Shown: positions 8,284 to 16,162 of the stretch, piece by piece
Layout: every line of letters begins with the position of its first letter
Position numbering within the stretch: position 1 is the first letter of the stretch
NCBI GenBank assembly: GCA_041642035.1
Contig: JBEPXC010000048.1
Location: forward strand, 1 to 18,742
Length of the DNA stretch: 18,742 nt
Direction of reading: 5' to 3'
DNA from: SKVR01 sp041642035
GTDB lineage: Bacteria; Bacteroidota; Bacteroidia; Bacteroidales; UBA7960
Notes under the pieces: generated by a model
What the model was told of the DNA's origin: nothing
The model's input: the letters and a program-made list of their open reading frames with translations, nothing else
The model's database searches: none
Program-made: the position numbers and the translations under genes

Positions 8284-8668
8284 GGGCATTGCTATGAGAA
8301 TAAAGCGGTTTGAAGGGCGTTATTAGTTAAATATGTTAACTAAAAATTTCAGAATTCAATAAAAAAACTTATTTTTATGAAGAAATAAGGTATAGGCCGA
8401 AAGGAGTATTAAATTATAAATCTACAGCCCGCTATGTAATCAGACTTATATTCAGGGCCTTGCTCTTGTCCGGGTTGCCGGTAGATATCCTTTTACCTCA
8501 CCAATAATCTAACGCAGGCATAATTTTACAATATACAAGAGAATGTCATGAAATATCCAGGAATAATTATAAACATGTGTGATGCTTATTGTTTGGCAAA
8601 CCGTATGATAAATAGCAAAATAAATAATAAGATGTTTCATCTGACCATTCAAAAACAAATATATACAG
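8284..8668. other. Gene-free divergent intergenic stretch
   Basis: An AT-rich region of 385 bp between the mutA promoter and the sensor kinase gene. I found no coding frame with family features, no tRNA and no strong hairpin. The promoter of the kinase operon should be here. TTTGGC near 8594, followed by AT-rich sequence, is the only candidate and lacks a proper -7 element. Confidence 0.6.
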
Positions 8669-11485
8669 ATGAAATATAATCCCGATACGCTACGACAAAA
8701 GGCAAGGGATCTTCTTGCCAACAGTAAAACCAAAGAGATCCCTGATTTTTTGGAAGATATTGATAAGCTCATAGAAGAATACAATATTCATAAAATTGAA
8801 CTGGAGTTGCAACAGGAGGAATTGTTGCGCAGCAATCAGGAATTGGAGTATAAGAACCGGCAGTTGGATGATCTTTTTGAAAATGCTCCCCTGGGCTATC
8901 TGATCCTCAATACTACAGGTATTATAACATCGGTAAATGCTACGGCTTTAAAGTTGTTTAGAAAGCCCAAGACTCAGATGCTTGATAAACCTTTTACTCA
9001 ATTTATCCATCCTCTTTCGCAGGATCATTTTTATTTTTACTGGCAGAAGACGATAGAGGAAAAATGCTCGGGGACCTTGGAAATTGCTGTGGCAACAGGA
9101 AGAGGTAATATGGAACACTTTCTGCTCAACTGTTTGCCTTACCAGGAGAAAGAGACCAGGGAATGGTTTATCCGAATATCGGTAACCGACGTATCAGATA
9201 TAAAGGAGGCTGATGTTTTGCGTGATAGTGAGAGGCGTTACCGGCTTCTTTTCAAAAATATGATCAATGGGTTGTTGGTGCTTAAACCCGTAATTAAGCA
9301 AGAACAAGTAATTGACTTTCGTTTTTTCAAAGCCAATGCTGCCTTTGAAAATATGTTGGGATACCAATTAAGAAAGATGGAAGGAGCCGCCTTTATGCAT
9401 GTGTTTCCCGACAACGGAAAGCCTCTTTTTGACTTGCTGCAGCAAACCATATTAACCCGTTCCAATAAAAAACTAGAGGATTATCAGATAGCTGATCATT
9501 TGTATGTAAACATTCACACCTTTATCCCCGAGGATGATTATGTAGCCATGATTATTGAAGATGTAAGCGCGCGGGTAGTATCGGAGAAGGAGCGTAAAAA
9601 AAGTGATGAGCTTTTGCAAACCATTTTCAAGATATTGCCTGTCGGGGTTACCATCACCGATTTAAGTGGTAACATTATCGACTGCAATCCTGCCTCAGAG
9701 GCCTTATTGGGGATTAAAAAGGAGAAACATCTTATTCGGCATTTTGACGGACCTGAGTGGGAGATTATTCGTACCGATCTCACCCCCAAGCCTACCGAGG
9801 AATTTGCCAGCATTTTGGCCCTTAAGGAAAACCGTATCGTGGAGAATGTGGAGATGGGCATTGTTAAAGACAACAAAACCGTCTCATGGATCAATGTGAG
9901 TGCCGCCCCTATACCTCTTCCTGATATGGGTGTGGCTTTAGTATATTCAGATATTACCGAGCGGGTAAGGGCGCAGGAAGAAACGGAAGAAAAATTTAAA
10001 AATATTATCCAGAACTCTACCGATGCCATCATAATTATCCATCAGGATGGTTCAATCATAGAGTGGAACAAGGGATGTGAGCTTATATTCGGCATAAAAA
10101 GGAAGACAGCCCTGGGGCAAAAGATATGGAGCTTCATGCAAAAGATTCTGGTAGGTGAGAACGGCCCGGAGGATGAGTCGCTATACAGCATAAAGCAGAT
10201 GCAGGAAGCCTTGCACACGGGAAAGAGCCGGTGGTTCAGGCGTATCAACGAAACCACCATAATAGGAGGGCAGGGTCAGCAACGGATTCTTCAATCCGTG
10301 GCTTTTCCGGTAAAAACTGCCGGGGGTTATCTTATGGGCGTGGTGGCAAGAGATATTTCTGAATCCAAGGAAACAGAAAACATGCTCAAGATAGCTAAAG
10401 AACAGGCCGAGCAAGCAAGCCATATCAAGAGTCAGTTTTTGGCCAATATTAGCCATGAGATTCGCACTCCTCTCAATGCCATCATGGGTTTTACCGAAAT
10501 ACTCAAAGAGTTTCCCGTAACGGATCAACGCTTTACCTCGCATCTTTCGGGGATTGAAAAAAGCAGCAAGGCCTTGATGGCCCTGATAAGCGATATCCTC
10601 GACCTGTCGAGAATAGAAGCCGGTAAGATGGTCATCAACCCCTCTTCCTTTATGATTGAAAGTTTGGTGGAAGATGTAAAACAGGTTTTCTCCCTTAAGG
10701 CCGAACAAAAGGGGTTGGCTTTTCATGTAAGCATAGACGAGAAGGTTCCTCCGGTAGTTTTTCTTGATGAACTCCGCCTTCGACAGATTTTGTTTAACCT
10801 GGTAGGAAACGCTGTGAAATTTACGCTGCAGGGAAGCATCAGGATCGAGGTTGCCGTTGGAAAGGAGGTTGAGCATTTGGATAAGGTAGATTTAAGCATA
10901 AAGGTGATAGATACCGGCCCGGGAATCGAGCAGAGTGATTTTGATGCCATCTTTGAACCCTTTTTTCAAAAGCAAATACATCAATGGGCCAAGCAGGAGG
11001 GTACCGGTTTGGGTTTGGCCATCTCGCGGCGCTTTGCCCAGATGATGAATGGCAAAATTTCTGTAAACTCCAAAAGAGGACAAGGAACCGTTTTTGAAGT
11101 ATTTTTTCCAGGGGTACCCGCCATGAAGAAGCCCAATGTTATTTCGGGGCCTGCCTGGACTTCGGAAATAAAAAACACAGGAACGGCTGATGCAAACAAG
11201 GAGCTGGCAGATTTGATATTCGGCGAACTGCAGGAAAAATTTGGAAGCCCCCTAGCGGCACAATCTTTTTTACGAAACGAGGTATGGTTGGAATATGACA
11301 AGATTGCCGACATACTGGGTTTTGATGAGGTAATAAGTTTTACCGGCCTGCTGCTCAATATTTCGGATCGCAACGATCTGCGATATCTTAAGGAATTTGC
11401 CATTCGCCTGAGCCGTGAAGCTACTTCATTTAATGTTATTGAAATTAACAGAATGCTTTCTTCTTTTGAAAGCTTAAGACAGTAA
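8669..11485 (+). CDS. Soluble multi-PAS sensor histidine kinase
   Basis: A 938-residue kinase without signal peptide or membrane segments, so it should sense a cytoplasmic or diffusible cue. An N-terminal coiled coil (about 28-70, with HKIELELQQEEL) precedes four PAS-like domains at roughly 65-180, 190-303, 312-433 and 441-566. A dimerisation/phosphoacceptor domain follows with His596 (NISHEIRTPLN). The ATPase domain has the N box (GNAVKFT, Asn714), DTGPG (Asp748) and GTGLGL (from Gly778). After the kinase core comes an extra helical segment (about 845-938) that is neither a receiver nor a classical HPt domain with its HxxKG motif. It resembles C-terminal helical tails of other hybrid kinases. 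The next gene starts 14 bp later, so the two are co-transcribed and the receiver there is a likely partner. Confidence 0.93.
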   Translation: MKYNPDTLRQKARDLLANSKTKEIPDFLEDIDKLIEEYNIHKIELELQQEELLRSNQELEYKNRQLDDLFENAPLGYLILNTTGIITSVNATALKLFRKPKTQMLDKPFTQFIHPLSQDHFYFYWQKTIEEKCSGTLEIAVATGRGNMEHFLLNCLPYQEKETREWFIRISVTDVSDIKEADVLRDSERRYRLLFKNMINGLLVLKPVIKQEQVIDFRFFKANAAFENMLGYQLRKMEGAAFMHVFPDNGKPLFDLLQQTILTRSNKKLEDYQIADHLYVNIHTFIPEDDYVAMIIEDVSARVVSEKERKKSDELLQTIFKILPVGVTITDLSGNIIDCNPASEALLGIKKEKHLIRHFDGPEWEIIRTDLTPKPTEEFASILALKENRIVENVEMGIVKDNKTVSWINVSAAPIPLPDMGVALVYSDITERVRAQEETEEKFKNIIQNSTDAIIIIHQDGSIIEWNKGCELIFGIKRKTALGQKIWSFMQKILVGENGPEDESLYSIKQMQEALHTGKSRWFRRINETTIIGGQGQQRILQSVAFPVKTAGGYLMGVVARDISESKETENMLKIAKEQAEQASHIKSQFLANISHEIRTPLNAIMGFTEILKEFPVTDQRFTSHLSGIEKSSKALMALISDILDLSRIEAGKMVINPSSFMIESLVEDVKQVFSLKAEQKGLAFHVSIDEKVPPVVFLDELRLRQILFNLVGNAVKFTLQGSIRIEVAVGKEVEHLDKVDLSIKVIDTGPGIEQSDFDAIFEPFFQKQIHQWAKQEGTGLGLAISRRFAQMMNGKISVNSKRGQGTVFEVFFPGVPAMKKPNVISGPAWTSEIKNTGTADANKELADLIFGELQEKFGSPLAAQSFLRNEVWLEYDKIADILGFDEVISFTGLLLNISDRNDLRYLKEFAIRLSREATSFNVIEINRMLSSFESLRQ

Positions 11486-11499
11486 AAACAGCCACCGTA

Positions 11500-12651
11500 A
11501 TGAGCGTACAACAAGATAACTTTATAAGTAAGAAAAATTTCAAGGTACTCATTGTTGATGATGTACCGGAAAACATTCAGATTTTAGTGCATCTGCTCAC
11601 CGAAAAAGGGTTGAAGGTAAACTATGCCGAGAGTGGTATTAAGGCTCTTAAAGCCATTAAAAACAACATGCCTGATCTTATCCTGTTGGATGTATCCATG
11701 CCGGGAATGGATGGATATGAGGTCTGTGAAAAACTTAAGGATGATCCTTTAACCGAGCATATCCCGGTAATATTTGTCACAGCCAAGGTGGATCAGCAGG
11801 ATGTGATAAACGGGCTGGAAAAAGGTGCCGTGGATTATGTTACCAAGCCCTTTAATGCCAACGAGCTTATCAAACGTATTTTCACACACCTGGAACTGAA
11901 ATACAACCGGGATGTAATTACCCGCCAGAACGAGGAGCTTCAGAAACTCAATGAGGTAAAAAACCAATTGTTTTCGGTCATCTCACACGATATGAAGAAT
12001 TTGTTTAATAACATTATGTTTGGAACGGAGTCTTTGGAGAAAGAGATTGAGTTTTTTGAAAAGAAAGATATTATTCAGATGGCAGGATTGATCAACGATT
12101 CTGCCAAGCGTGCCTTTAGTTTGCTTCAAAATCTGCTCGACTGGTCGCGCTCTCAGATGCAAAGCATCAATTACAGCCCCACCATTGCCGAAATGTTAAT
12201 TTTGGTAAACCAGTCTGTGGCTCTTTTTAAACCTACCGCCCGCAAGAAAGACATCCGCGTGAATGTAACCACCAGTGGGGAGTTTTACCAGGCATTTGCC
12301 GACCTGGAGATGGTAAAAGCGGTGCTGCGCAATCTGCTTTCCAATGCTATTAAATATTCTCATCCGGGAGGGACCATCGACATCTCGATCATAGAAAAAC
12401 CACAATGTGTTGATGTATTGGTAAAGGATTACGGAACAGGGATGACTGCTGAGCAGGAAAGTCAACTACGTGATGCCGGTAAAACAACGGGTTCGGTGCC
12501 GGGCACGCAAAACGAACGGGGCAGCGGGCTGGGTATGGTGCTGATAAGAGACTTTGTAAAGAAAAACCAGGGGGAATTCGACTTTGAGACTACCCGTGGC
12601 CAGGGTAGCACCTTTTGGTTTAGCCTGCCTAAAAAGCGCGTTTCGGATTGA
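11500..12651 (+). CDS. Receiver-histidine kinase protein (hybrid response regulator/kinase)
   Basis: A 383-residue protein with an N-terminal receiver and a C-terminal kinase. The receiver (about 14-130) has the acidic pair Asp20/Asp21, phosphoacceptor Asp64 (LLDVSMPGMDG), Thr94 and Lys116 (KPF), so it looks functional. A short coiled coil (about 138-155) leads to the phosphoacceptor helix with His163 (SVISHDMKN). The ATPase domain shows SNAIKYS, DYGTGM and GSGLGM. No DNA-binding or enzymatic output is present, so it would pass phosphate or control kinase activity on to a protein encoded elsewhere. It is 14 bp behind the PAS kinase gene. A two-step relay from that kinase to Asp64 is the simplest reading, but this is inferred from gene order. 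Confidence 0.93.
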   Translation: MSVQQDNFISKKNFKVLIVDDVPENIQILVHLLTEKGLKVNYAESGIKALKAIKNNMPDLILLDVSMPGMDGYEVCEKLKDDPLTEHIPVIFVTAKVDQQDVINGLEKGAVDYVTKPFNANELIKRIFTHLELKYNRDVITRQNEELQKLNEVKNQLFSVISHDMKNLFNNIMFGTESLEKEIEFFEKKDIIQMAGLINDSAKRAFSLLQNLLDWSRSQMQSINYSPTIAEMLILVNQSVALFKPTARKKDIRVNVTTSGEFYQAFADLEMVKAVLRNLLSNAIKYSHPGGTIDISIIEKPQCVDVLVKDYGTGMTAEQESQLRDAGKTTGSVPGTQNERGSGLGMVLIRDFVKKNQGEFDFETTRGQGSTFWFSLPKKRVSD

Positions 12652-12701
12652 TATGCTTTTTGCCTCTTTAGGCTTTGTGCATCACCCTGATGATTGTTGT
12701 A

Positions 12702-12734
12702 TAAAAAAACAGGAGATCTGCCATGCAGTTCTCC
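12702..12734 (-). terminator. Intrinsic terminator of the T9SS-domain gene
   Basis: GGAGATCTG (12712-12720) pairs with CAGTTCTCC (12726-12734) around a 5-nt loop with one T-T mismatch. On the minus strand the stem is followed by TGTTTTTTTA (12711-12702). It lies 26 bp beyond the stop of the leftward gene and may also slow transcription arriving from the kinase operon. Confidence 0.85.
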
Positions 12735-12760
12735 CGGGTTATTTGCTATGTTTCTTTCTA

Positions 12761-13180
12761 TCAATTGGCTACCAGAAGTCTTTTACTCTTTACCGTCTGG
12801 TTGTTTATAACCAGGCTATAAATATAAATGCCATGATTTAAACTGCTGGTGTTGAGACGCACTCTTTGTTCGTTTGCATCAATAATTAGGGTGGAAACCT
12901 CATTACCCAGGAGATTTCGCAACACAATCTGTGCATTGTTTACGCCTGATGGGAGATTGTAGGGAATCCAGGTATATTCTTTAGCAGGGTTGGGACTGGC
13001 TTGCTCAAGTTGATATTCTTTTTCAGTATTATCATCAAGAGAGGCTGGAGCGGTAATATTGTAATTTGCGGTAACATGTGCAGGCGTAGCCTGTGGGTTG
13101 CTGTTGTTAGTGATAAGCTGTGCCATTGAGAGTAATGGAGCAACCAAAAACAGTAAAAGGTATAGTATAATAGATTTCAT
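12761..13180 (-). CDS. Small secreted protein consisting mainly of a T9SS type A sorting domain
   Basis: A 139-residue protein. The start at 13180 opens a clear signal peptide (MKSIILYLLLFLVAPLLSMA, probable cleavage before Gln21). An open frame back to 13279 would bury it. Residues 58-139 form a type IX secretion C-terminal domain: the SPNPAKE start, a conserved central LRNLLGNEV, LNTSSLNHGIYIYSL, and the basic end KSKRLLVAN. Only about 37 polar residues (21-57) separate signal and sorting domain, so there is almost no cargo. Normal substrates carry a large enzyme or adhesin there. The protein should cross the outer membrane through T9SS and be processed. It is convergent to the two-kinase operon. 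Its function is not known. Confidence 0.85.
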   Translation of the reverse strand: MKSIILYLLLFLVAPLLSMAQLITNNSNPQATPAHVTANYNITAPASLDDNTEKEYQLEQASPNPAKEYTWIPYNLPSGVNNAQIVLRNLLGNEVSTLIIDANEQRVRLNTSSLNHGIYIYSLVINNQTVKSKRLLVAN

Positions 13181-13235
13181 GTAAATTAGATTAAAAGGGT
13201 TCGTTAATACATAGTTATGCAAAAACCAATCCAAA

Positions 13236-13263
13236 GTAGGGACACAAAATTTTGCGTCTCTAC
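13236..13263. repeat. 28-bp near-perfect palindrome between divergent genes
   Basis: The left half GTAGGGACACAAAA and the right half TTTTGCGTCTCTAC are complementary at 12 of 14 positions, one of the others being a G-T pair. It lies in the 130-bp divergent region between the T9SS-domain gene and the SDR gene. It could be a regulator's operator. It also resembles dispersed palindromes of the GTAGAGACGCAAAA type that I recall from several bacterial genomes. Confidence 0.75.
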
Positions 13264-13310
13264 CAAACAACCCTATCATGTTATTGTTATAAATAGAAAC
13301 TATGTGATTT

Positions 13311-13970
13311 ATGAAAAAAACTGCACTTATTGTGGGATCAACGGGTTTGGTAGGCTCATTTCTGCTACAGAAATTACTGGAAGACGACTATTATGAAAAA
13401 GTGACGGTATTGGTAAGGAGACCCATAGACAGGATACACCCCCGCCTCAGACAGGTGATATATGAGTTTGACCGACCTTTTATCGATAAAGTCAGGGCAG
13501 ATGACATTTATTGTTGTTTGGGGACAACCATAAAGAAGGCCGGATCGAAGGATGCTTTTCGTAAGGTTGACTATGGTTATCCTTTGCAAATTGCACAGTT
13601 TGCCCATGAAAACGGAGCCAGTCGATATGCCGTGGTAACTGCTATGGGATCGGATGAGAAATCGATGTTTTTTTATAACAGGGTAAAAGGGCAACTGGAG
13701 AATGAATTGAGAAAAATCCCCTTTGATGGGTTATACATTTTCAGGCCATCTATGCTACTGGGTAAAAGAGATGATTTTCGAGCAGGTGAAGACATCGCTA
13801 AGATATTTATGAAGTTGGTTCGACCGTTGCTGCCCAGAAATATACGTGCTATTCACGCATCGCAGGTAGCAGAGGCCATGTTTTCTTATGTAAAACAAGA
13901 CTTGCCCGGGGTTCATTACATAAACTCGGGAAGCATGCAGCAATTTGCTGTAACCAACGATCTTCCCTGA
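13311..13970 (+). CDS. Atypical short-chain dehydrogenase, NAD(P)-binding (HTATIP2-like)
   Basis: A 219-residue Rossmann-fold protein. The N-terminus has the dinucleotide-binding glycine motif GSTGLVG (residues 9-15) after the first strand KTALIV. RR at 36-37 after the second strand suggests NADP preference. YNRVK supplies the Tyr122-xxx-Lys126 pair of SDR enzymes. YIFRPSMLLGKRDDFRAGE near 138-156 is typical of the atypical SDR group that includes HTATIP2/TIP30 and bacterial oxidoreductases annotated as NAD-dependent epimerase-like. The substrate is unknown. It is a cytoplasmic, single-gene unit divergent from the T9SS-domain gene and convergent with crcB. The length is usual for the group. 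Confidence 0.9.
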   Translation: MKKTALIVGSTGLVGSFLLQKLLEDDYYEKVTVLVRRPIDRIHPRLRQVIYEFDRPFIDKVRADDIYCCLGTTIKKAGSKDAFRKVDYGYPLQIAQFAHENGASRYAVVTAMGSDEKSMFFYNRVKGQLENELRKIPFDGLYIFRPSMLLGKRDDFRAGEDIAKIFMKLVRPLLPRNIRAIHASQVAEAMFSYVKQDLPGVHYINSGSMQQFAVTNDLP

Positions 13971-14097
13971 CATAAGCTGTAAAGACTGTTTTTTCTTTTG
14001 ACAGTTTGCACGATTCTTTGTGCAGAGGGTATTTTATGTACGAATGTATTACAGGAACTTTTTCGGCTTTATGGTGTAATGCCCTGAAGAAAGTAGC

Positions 14098-14475
14098 CTA
14101 CCATAAGCGTGTAAACATATAGCCACCAAAGGTAGCCAACAGTCCTCCCATCACACTTAAGGTGGCATAGAAGAAGAAAGGGGTAAGATGTCCAGCCTTT
14201 AGGAGTTCGAGATTTTCGAGGGAGAAGGAAGAAAAGGTGGTGAATCCCCCGCAGATTCCAATGATCAAAAAAAGCTTCCATTCGGTGGAAATAAGATTTC
14301 CTTTTAGCGACAAGCCAAAAAGCACACCAATGAGCAATGAGCCCAATATATTTACCGTGAAGGTGCCCCAGGGGAAAACAGAATGTGCAGCAGACTGAAC
14401 GAAACGGCCCAGGGCAAAGCGGCTTATTCCGCCTATGAAACTCCCCAACCCGATTACCATAAGAGTTTTTATCAT
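14098..14475 (-). CDS. crcB: Fluoride ion channel CrcB/Fluc
   Basis: A 125-residue protein with four hydrophobic membrane segments, the normal size for the dual-topology Fluc channel that exports fluoride. Family motifs are complete: GSFIGGISRFALGR near the N-terminus, WGTFTVNILGSLLIG in the second segment, and GGFTTFSSFSLE, whose phenylalanines and serine/threonines line the pore and the central sodium site. A single copy suggests a homodimer. It begins 22 bp after the TPR lipoprotein gene on the same strand and is probably expressed from that gene's promoter. The gap is too short for a fluoride riboswitch. Confidence 0.96.
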   Translation of the reverse strand: MIKTLMVIGLGSFIGGISRFALGRFVQSAAHSVFPWGTFTVNILGSLLIGVLFGLSLKGNLISTEWKLFLIIGICGGFTTFSSFSLENLELLKAGHLTPFFFYATLSVMGGLLATFGGYMFTRLW

Positions 14476-14497
14476 TGCTGATTATTGCAAGGTGATA

Positions 14498-15388
14498 TTA
14501 ATCTTCAGAAAGCTCAAGATAATGCTTGGCTTTTACTTTATCATCAAAGCGAAGGTAGATATTTCCGATAAACCTTGCGTAGGCAGGTCTGGGATCGACT
14601 TGATAAAGCGCTAAAAACAGATTTAGTGATCTTCGGAAGTCGGCATTGAGTACTTCGAAGGCCCTGAGCAACTGTGCATATTGTTTGCGGGTGCGGTTTT
14701 TTTCATAGGCTTCCATTTCGGCCTGGTAACGATTTTCGGCTTTCCAGAAAAAATGTTCTGCCCGATAAAGCAGCGCAGGTATGTTTTCAGGATTAAGGGT
14801 TATCAGCTGATCTGAAACATCAAGAAGTTCCTGTTCGTTCTCTGTTGGGAGGAGTGCTATAAAGTAATCGTTAAGCAGAGATTCATTGTCTTGGGCATTC
14901 TCTTCTATGTCGGGCCACAGCGCTATAGCTTTATCGTAGTTTTGACTTTCAACATAGGTTTGAAAGAGTCTTTGGCGCATTTCTTCGATATGCGGTCCAA
15001 AGGGAAATTTGTTGACATACGTCTCGAGAGCCGTTATTTCTCTTGACAAATTATTAATCTCACGATTGGCAAGAGCCAGTACATATTGTGTTTCATCGTG
15101 AGCAATATCGCTGTGCCTGATAAGGTTTAAAAAATCGAGTGCTTTTTGCGTTTGGCCCAATCTATAGGCTGCTATGCCGGCATTTCGGTATAGGGTATCG
15201 GGTATTTGAGTTGGGTTGTTGTTGTGCGCGACAAAATACTCTTCGTACATTTGGAGGGCAGAGGCATACTCCTGGTTGGAAAACTCCTGGTGTGCATTTT
15301 TGCTGAGCTTTGTCCACTGGCTGGTTGTAGAGCAAGCTGATACCAAAAGGAAAAGAAGAAGGGTTAATAGGTTGATTTTGTTATGCAT
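14498..15388 (-). CDS. TPR-repeat lipoprotein, function unknown
   Basis: A 296-residue envelope protein. The signal peptide ends in a good lipobox, LVSAC, with Cys19 as the lipidated residue. The mature part is helical and fits tetratricopeptide repeats: AHQEFSNQEYASALQMYEEYF (about 32-52), YRNAGIAAYRLGQTQKALDFL (about 67-87), RLFQTYVESQNYDKAIALW (about 140-158) and later weaker units. A basic, alanine/tyrosine-rich helical stretch lies near 225-245. TPR lipoproteins usually scaffold protein complexes. The partner cannot be inferred here. It is the first gene of a small unit with crcB and has a good promoter at 15439-15468. Confidence 0.85.
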   Translation of the reverse strand: MHNKINLLTLLLFLLVSACSTTSQWTKLSKNAHQEFSNQEYASALQMYEEYFVAHNNNPTQIPDTLYRNAGIAAYRLGQTQKALDFLNLIRHSDIAHDETQYVLALANREINNLSREITALETYVNKFPFGPHIEEMRQRLFQTYVESQNYDKAIALWPDIEENAQDNESLLNDYFIALLPTENEQELLDVSDQLITLNPENIPALLYRAEHFFWKAENRYQAEMEAYEKNRTRKQYAQLLRAFEVLNADFRRSLNLFLALYQVDPRPAYARFIGNIYLRFDDKVKAKHYLELSED

Positions 15389-15438
15389 GAAATATAGATT
15401 TTATATAAAGCTGGAGACTAATTTTTTTAAAGCGAATA

Positions 15439-15468
15439 CAAAGATATTTATTCTTCCTGAACACCAAA
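15439..15468 (-). promoter_or_regulatory. Bacteroidota-type promoter of the TPR lipoprotein-crcB unit
   Basis: On the minus strand TTTG (15468-15465) is followed after 18 bp by TATCTTTG (15446-15439), a full match to TAnnTTTG. Transcription would start about 45 nt before the ATG at 15388. Confidence 0.75.
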
Positions 15469-15610
15469 AAGATTGGCACCCCTAACCGGGGATGATATTT
15501 TATCAGATAAAAACCTTGAACCTCGGCATGATAGATAAACATACGTCAGGCAAAATGGTTTATCGGCCGTCAGGAAGCCTCTGTTAAATGCACTGGTGAG
15601 GCATGAAAAA

Positions 15611-16087
15611 TTATAATTCATTTGACATTTTTTCTACAATCTTCCACACCATATCCAACTCAAATCCTTTGTTGGCTATATAGGCGGCTGTTTTTTGTTT
15701 TTTTATGAAGGGATCTTCCTCCTTTAGCTCAAGCCATTTCTTGTGAGCCAGTTTAAGGGCTTGATCGTGGTAGGCTTCTTCATCGATAAGATCGAGAGCC
15801 TCAGAAATGTCGTGAGGATCAATTTGCCGGGTTTTTAATTCAGCGCTGATTCGTTGTTTGCCCCAGTGGTTATAGGAGAATTTACCCTGCACAAAAGAAC
15901 GGGCAAATCGTTGATCGCTGAGGTAATTTTCTGCCTCAAGCCACTGGATTATTTCCTTGACTTGTTTTGGGGTGGCTCCTGATTGAATAAGTTTTTGCCG
16001 GGTTTCATGGCTACAGCGTTCCCTCCAGGCACAAAACCTGGCAATTTTGAGTTTTAGCTGATTGTTATCGATCATAATGCCTGACAT
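15611..16087 (-). CDS. recX: Regulatory protein RecX
   Basis: A 158-residue helical protein matching RecX, which binds RecA filaments and limits their activity. The diagnostic segment is YLSDQRFARSFVQGKFSYNHWGKQRISAELKTRQI (residues about 56-90). The earlier repeat CAWRERCSHETRQKL (about 19-33) and the C-terminal KKQKTAAYIANKGFELDMVWKIV also fit. It is not next to recA here. The ATG at 16087 follows directly after a hairpin with a T-tract. A second in-frame ATG at 16075 (MIDNN) is equally acceptable, since the conserved part begins later. No separate promoter is obvious. Confidence 0.9.
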   Translation of the reverse strand: MSGIMIDNNQLKLKIARFCAWRERCSHETRQKLIQSGATPKQVKEIIQWLEAENYLSDQRFARSFVQGKFSYNHWGKQRISAELKTRQIDPHDISEALDLIDEEAYHDQALKLAHKKWLELKEEDPFIKKQKTAAYIANKGFELDMVWKIVEKMSNEL

Positions 16088-16088
16088 T

Positions 16089-16145
16089 AAAAGAAAAAGG
16101 TTTGTATTAACTTGTTTATAGGGTATAACAAGAATACAAACCTTT
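16089..16145 (-). terminator. Long hairpin with T-tract between rng and recX
   Basis: AAAGGTTTGTATT (16096-16108) is exactly complementary to AATACAAACCTTT (16133-16145). Further in, CTTGTT (16111-16116) pairs with AACAAG (16127-16132). This gives a 19-bp stem with a 2-nt bulge and 10-nt loop. On the minus strand it is followed by TTCTTTT (16095-16089). It begins 17 bp after the rng stop and ends one base before the recX ATG. Confidence 0.85.
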
Positions 16146-16162
16146 ATTTTGTATGATGATAA

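Noticed and set aside
10181..10876. 231-codon open frame antisense to the PAS kinase
   Set aside because: It overlaps the conserved histidine kinase core on the other strand and has no recognisable domain.
13971..14097. Bidirectional terminator between the SDR gene and crcB
   Set aside because: Small stems such as TGCAC/GTGCA and ACTGT/ACAGT exist, but they are short, and no T-tract follows them in either direction.
14476..14497. Fluoride riboswitch in front of crcB
   Set aside because: The gap to the upstream gene is 22 bp, too short for the aptamer.
15481..15610. Terminator behind recX
   Set aside because: Several weak stems are present (for example GATAAAC at 15534 with GTTTATC at 15558), but none has a T-tract in the right place.
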